NCBI GenBank assembly: GCA_017467985.1
Contig: JAFUJY010000283.1
Location: forward strand, 1 to 22,562
Reading direction: 5' to 3'
DNA: 22,562 bases
From: Bacillota bacterium
Lineage (GTDB): Bacteria; Bacillota; Clostridia; Lachnospirales; Bianqueaceae
Shown: positions 21,365 through 22,562 of the stretch, piece by piece
How positions within the stretch are numbered: the first letter of the stretch is position 1
Layout of the letters: each line of letters begins with the position of its first letter
Position numbers and translations under genes: made by a program
Notes under the pieces: generated by a model
Seen by the model: only the letters and a program-made list of their open reading frames with translations
Database searches by the model: none
Told to the model about the DNA's origin: nothing

Positions 21365-22562
21365 ATGGAAATCAAAAAAGTTAAGCCTTCGGTATTAGAG
21401 GGTACACTGCAGATTCCTGCCTCCAAAAGCATCTCCCATCGTTCAGTGATTTGTGCGGCGTTGGCGGAGGGGGTGTCCAAGGTTCATGGTTTGGTTATGT
21501 CCCAGGACATTCAGGTGACCATGGATTGTATGCAGGCCCTAGGTGCCCAGATGCACTGGGAAGAGGATGTTTTGCTGGTACGCGGCATCGGCGGTGGAAC
21601 AGCAGCAGGCCAGGCAAAGCTATTTTGCGGCGAGTCCGGGTCCACACTGCGGTTCTTAATCCCTATTGCGGCGGCCCTGGGAGTTTCAGCAGAGTTTACA
21701 GGAGCGGGCCGATTGGGTGATCGTCCCCTATCCGTTTATGAAGAAATTTTACCCCAGAAGGGCATAAGCTGGAGCCGGAAAGAAAAATGGCTGCCTTTGA
21801 CCGTTTGCGGAGAGCTGCAGGGCGGAACCTATGGGGTGCGGGGAGATATCAGTTCCCAATTTATTACCGGTTTGTTGTTGGCGCTGCCCCTGTTGGCGGA
21901 GGATTCGGAGATTGTCCTGACCACTCAGCTGGAGTCGGAGCCCTATGTAAAGCTGACCCTGGCGGCCATGGATGCCTTTGGGGTGCATGTGGTTAAGACC
22001 CCAGAGGGGTATAAAATCCCCGGGGGACAGACTTATAAAGCCTGTGAATACACGGTGGAAGGGGATTTTTCCCAGGCAGCCTTTATCCTGTGCGCCGGAG
22101 CCTTGGCGGCGGGTGAGGCCGGAGTAACCCTCACCGGGCTGTATCCCAAGACTTTACAGGGGGATGCGGCGATTTTAGATATTTTAAGAGACATGGGGGC
22201 GGACCTGACCTGGACACCGGAAGGGCTGTTGGTCAAAAAAGCCCGGCAGCTTCATAACATCACGGTGGATGCCTCCCAGTGTCCGGACCTGGTTCCGGTG
22301 GTAGCGGCCATTGGCTGCTGCAGCGAAGGTACCATGCGGATTGTGAATGCAGCCCGGCTGCGCATTAAAGAAAGTGACCGTCTCAGCGCGGTGCATGATG
22401 AATATGAAAAAATTGGCGCACAGATCCGGGAATACCCGGATGGGCTGGAGATTGACGGAAACCCCGCAGGATATGAGGGCGGCACAGGGGATAGTCAAAA
22501 TGATCATCGCATGGCCATGTCCCTGGCGGTGCTGGCATTACGGACACAAAAAGGCATCACAG
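21365..22562 (+). CDS. aroA: 3-phosphoshikimate 1-carboxyvinyltransferase (EPSP synthase), 3'-truncated by window edge
   Basis: Sixth step of the shikimate pathway: joins phosphoenolpyruvate to shikimate 3-phosphate. The frame runs without interruption from ATG 21365 to the window end, 399 codons of an expected 420-430. Key motifs are ASKSISHR (19-26, with Lys21), GESGSTLRF (89-97), GDRPL, GDISSQF, ARLRIKESDR (330-339) and NDHRM (379-383). At the position of the classical NAGTAMRP motif it reads ESGSTLRF, with Phe instead of Pro, as in many Firmicutes. The ribosome binding site is weak (AAGAG), consistent with coupling to tyrA four bases upstream. Confidence 0.95.
   Translation, partial: MEIKKVKPSVLEGTLQIPASKSISHRSVICAALAEGVSKVHGLVMSQDIQVTMDCMQALGAQMHWEEDVLLVRGIGGGTAAGQAKLFCGESGSTLRFLIPIAAALGVSAEFTGAGRLGDRPLSVYEEILPQKGISWSRKEKWLPLTVCGELQGGTYGVRGDISSQFITGLLLALPLLAEDSEIVLTTQLESEPYVKLTLAAMDAFGVHVVKTPEGYKIPGGQTYKACEYTVEGDFSQAAFILCAGALAAGEAGVTLTGLYPKTLQGDAAILDILRDMGADLTWTPEGLLVKKARQLHNITVDASQCPDLVPVVAAIGCCSEGTMRIVNAARLRIKESDRLSAVHDEYEKIGAQIREYPDGLEIDGNPAGYEGGTGDSQNDHRMAMSLAVLALRTQKGIT

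Overview
The window looks like chromosomal DNA of a Gram-positive, low-to-mid GC Clostridia-type Firmicute, probably a gut anaerobe. The signs are strong AGGAGG ribosome binding sites, consensus sigma-A promoters (TTGACA-17-TATAAT), a four-domain ribosomal protein S1, a type III pantothenate kinase, an ECF transporter S component, DUF3899 and DUF177/rpmF. The species cannot be named from sequence alone. No tRNA, rRNA, insertion sequence, phage gene or CRISPR array is visible.

Layout. (1) 1-2434 holds the 3' part of a D-lyxose isomerase gene, a MazG-like pyrophosphohydrolase, an ECF S component and coaX. The last two together suggest pantothenate uptake followed by coenzyme A synthesis. (2) 2435-5505 is a structured leader followed by a large SNF2-family helicase that lacks the usual N-terminal SWIM zinc finger. 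(3) 5506-14872 is a complete oligopeptide/dipeptide ABC transporter operon (lipoprotein, two permeases, two ATPases) ending in a small DUF3899 membrane protein and two terminators. Four of its five transporter subunits are much longer than the family norm, and both ATPases carry Lys/Glu/Ala-rich insertions, at different places in the fold. (4) 14873-15063 is a 31-bp tandem repeat between convergent genes. (5) 15064-17010 (minus strand) is a cytoplasmic GH78-like rhamnosidase, divergent from the next gene with back-to-back promoters. (6) 17143-20344 holds a class I/II aminotransferase, ribosomal protein S1, DUF177 (YceD) and ribosomal protein L32, closed by a terminator. (7) 20364-22562 holds tyrA and a 3'-truncated aroA, part of aromatic amino acid synthesis.

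How the genes work together. The lipoprotein should capture peptides outside the cell, OppB/OppC-like permeases form the channel, and OppD/OppF-like ATPases drive import. Two hairpins between the lipoprotein gene and the permease genes, with no obvious new promoter, suggest that one upstream promoter gives much lipoprotein mRNA and less permease/ATPase mRNA. The S1-YceD-L32 block serves translation. TyrA and AroA act in the shikimate/tyrosine route.

The most unusual items are the coordinated enlargement of the peptide transporter, the 31-bp minisatellite with a hybrid middle unit, and the mutually exclusive hairpins upstream of the SNF2 gene. Homology calls are from remembered family motifs, not from searches.
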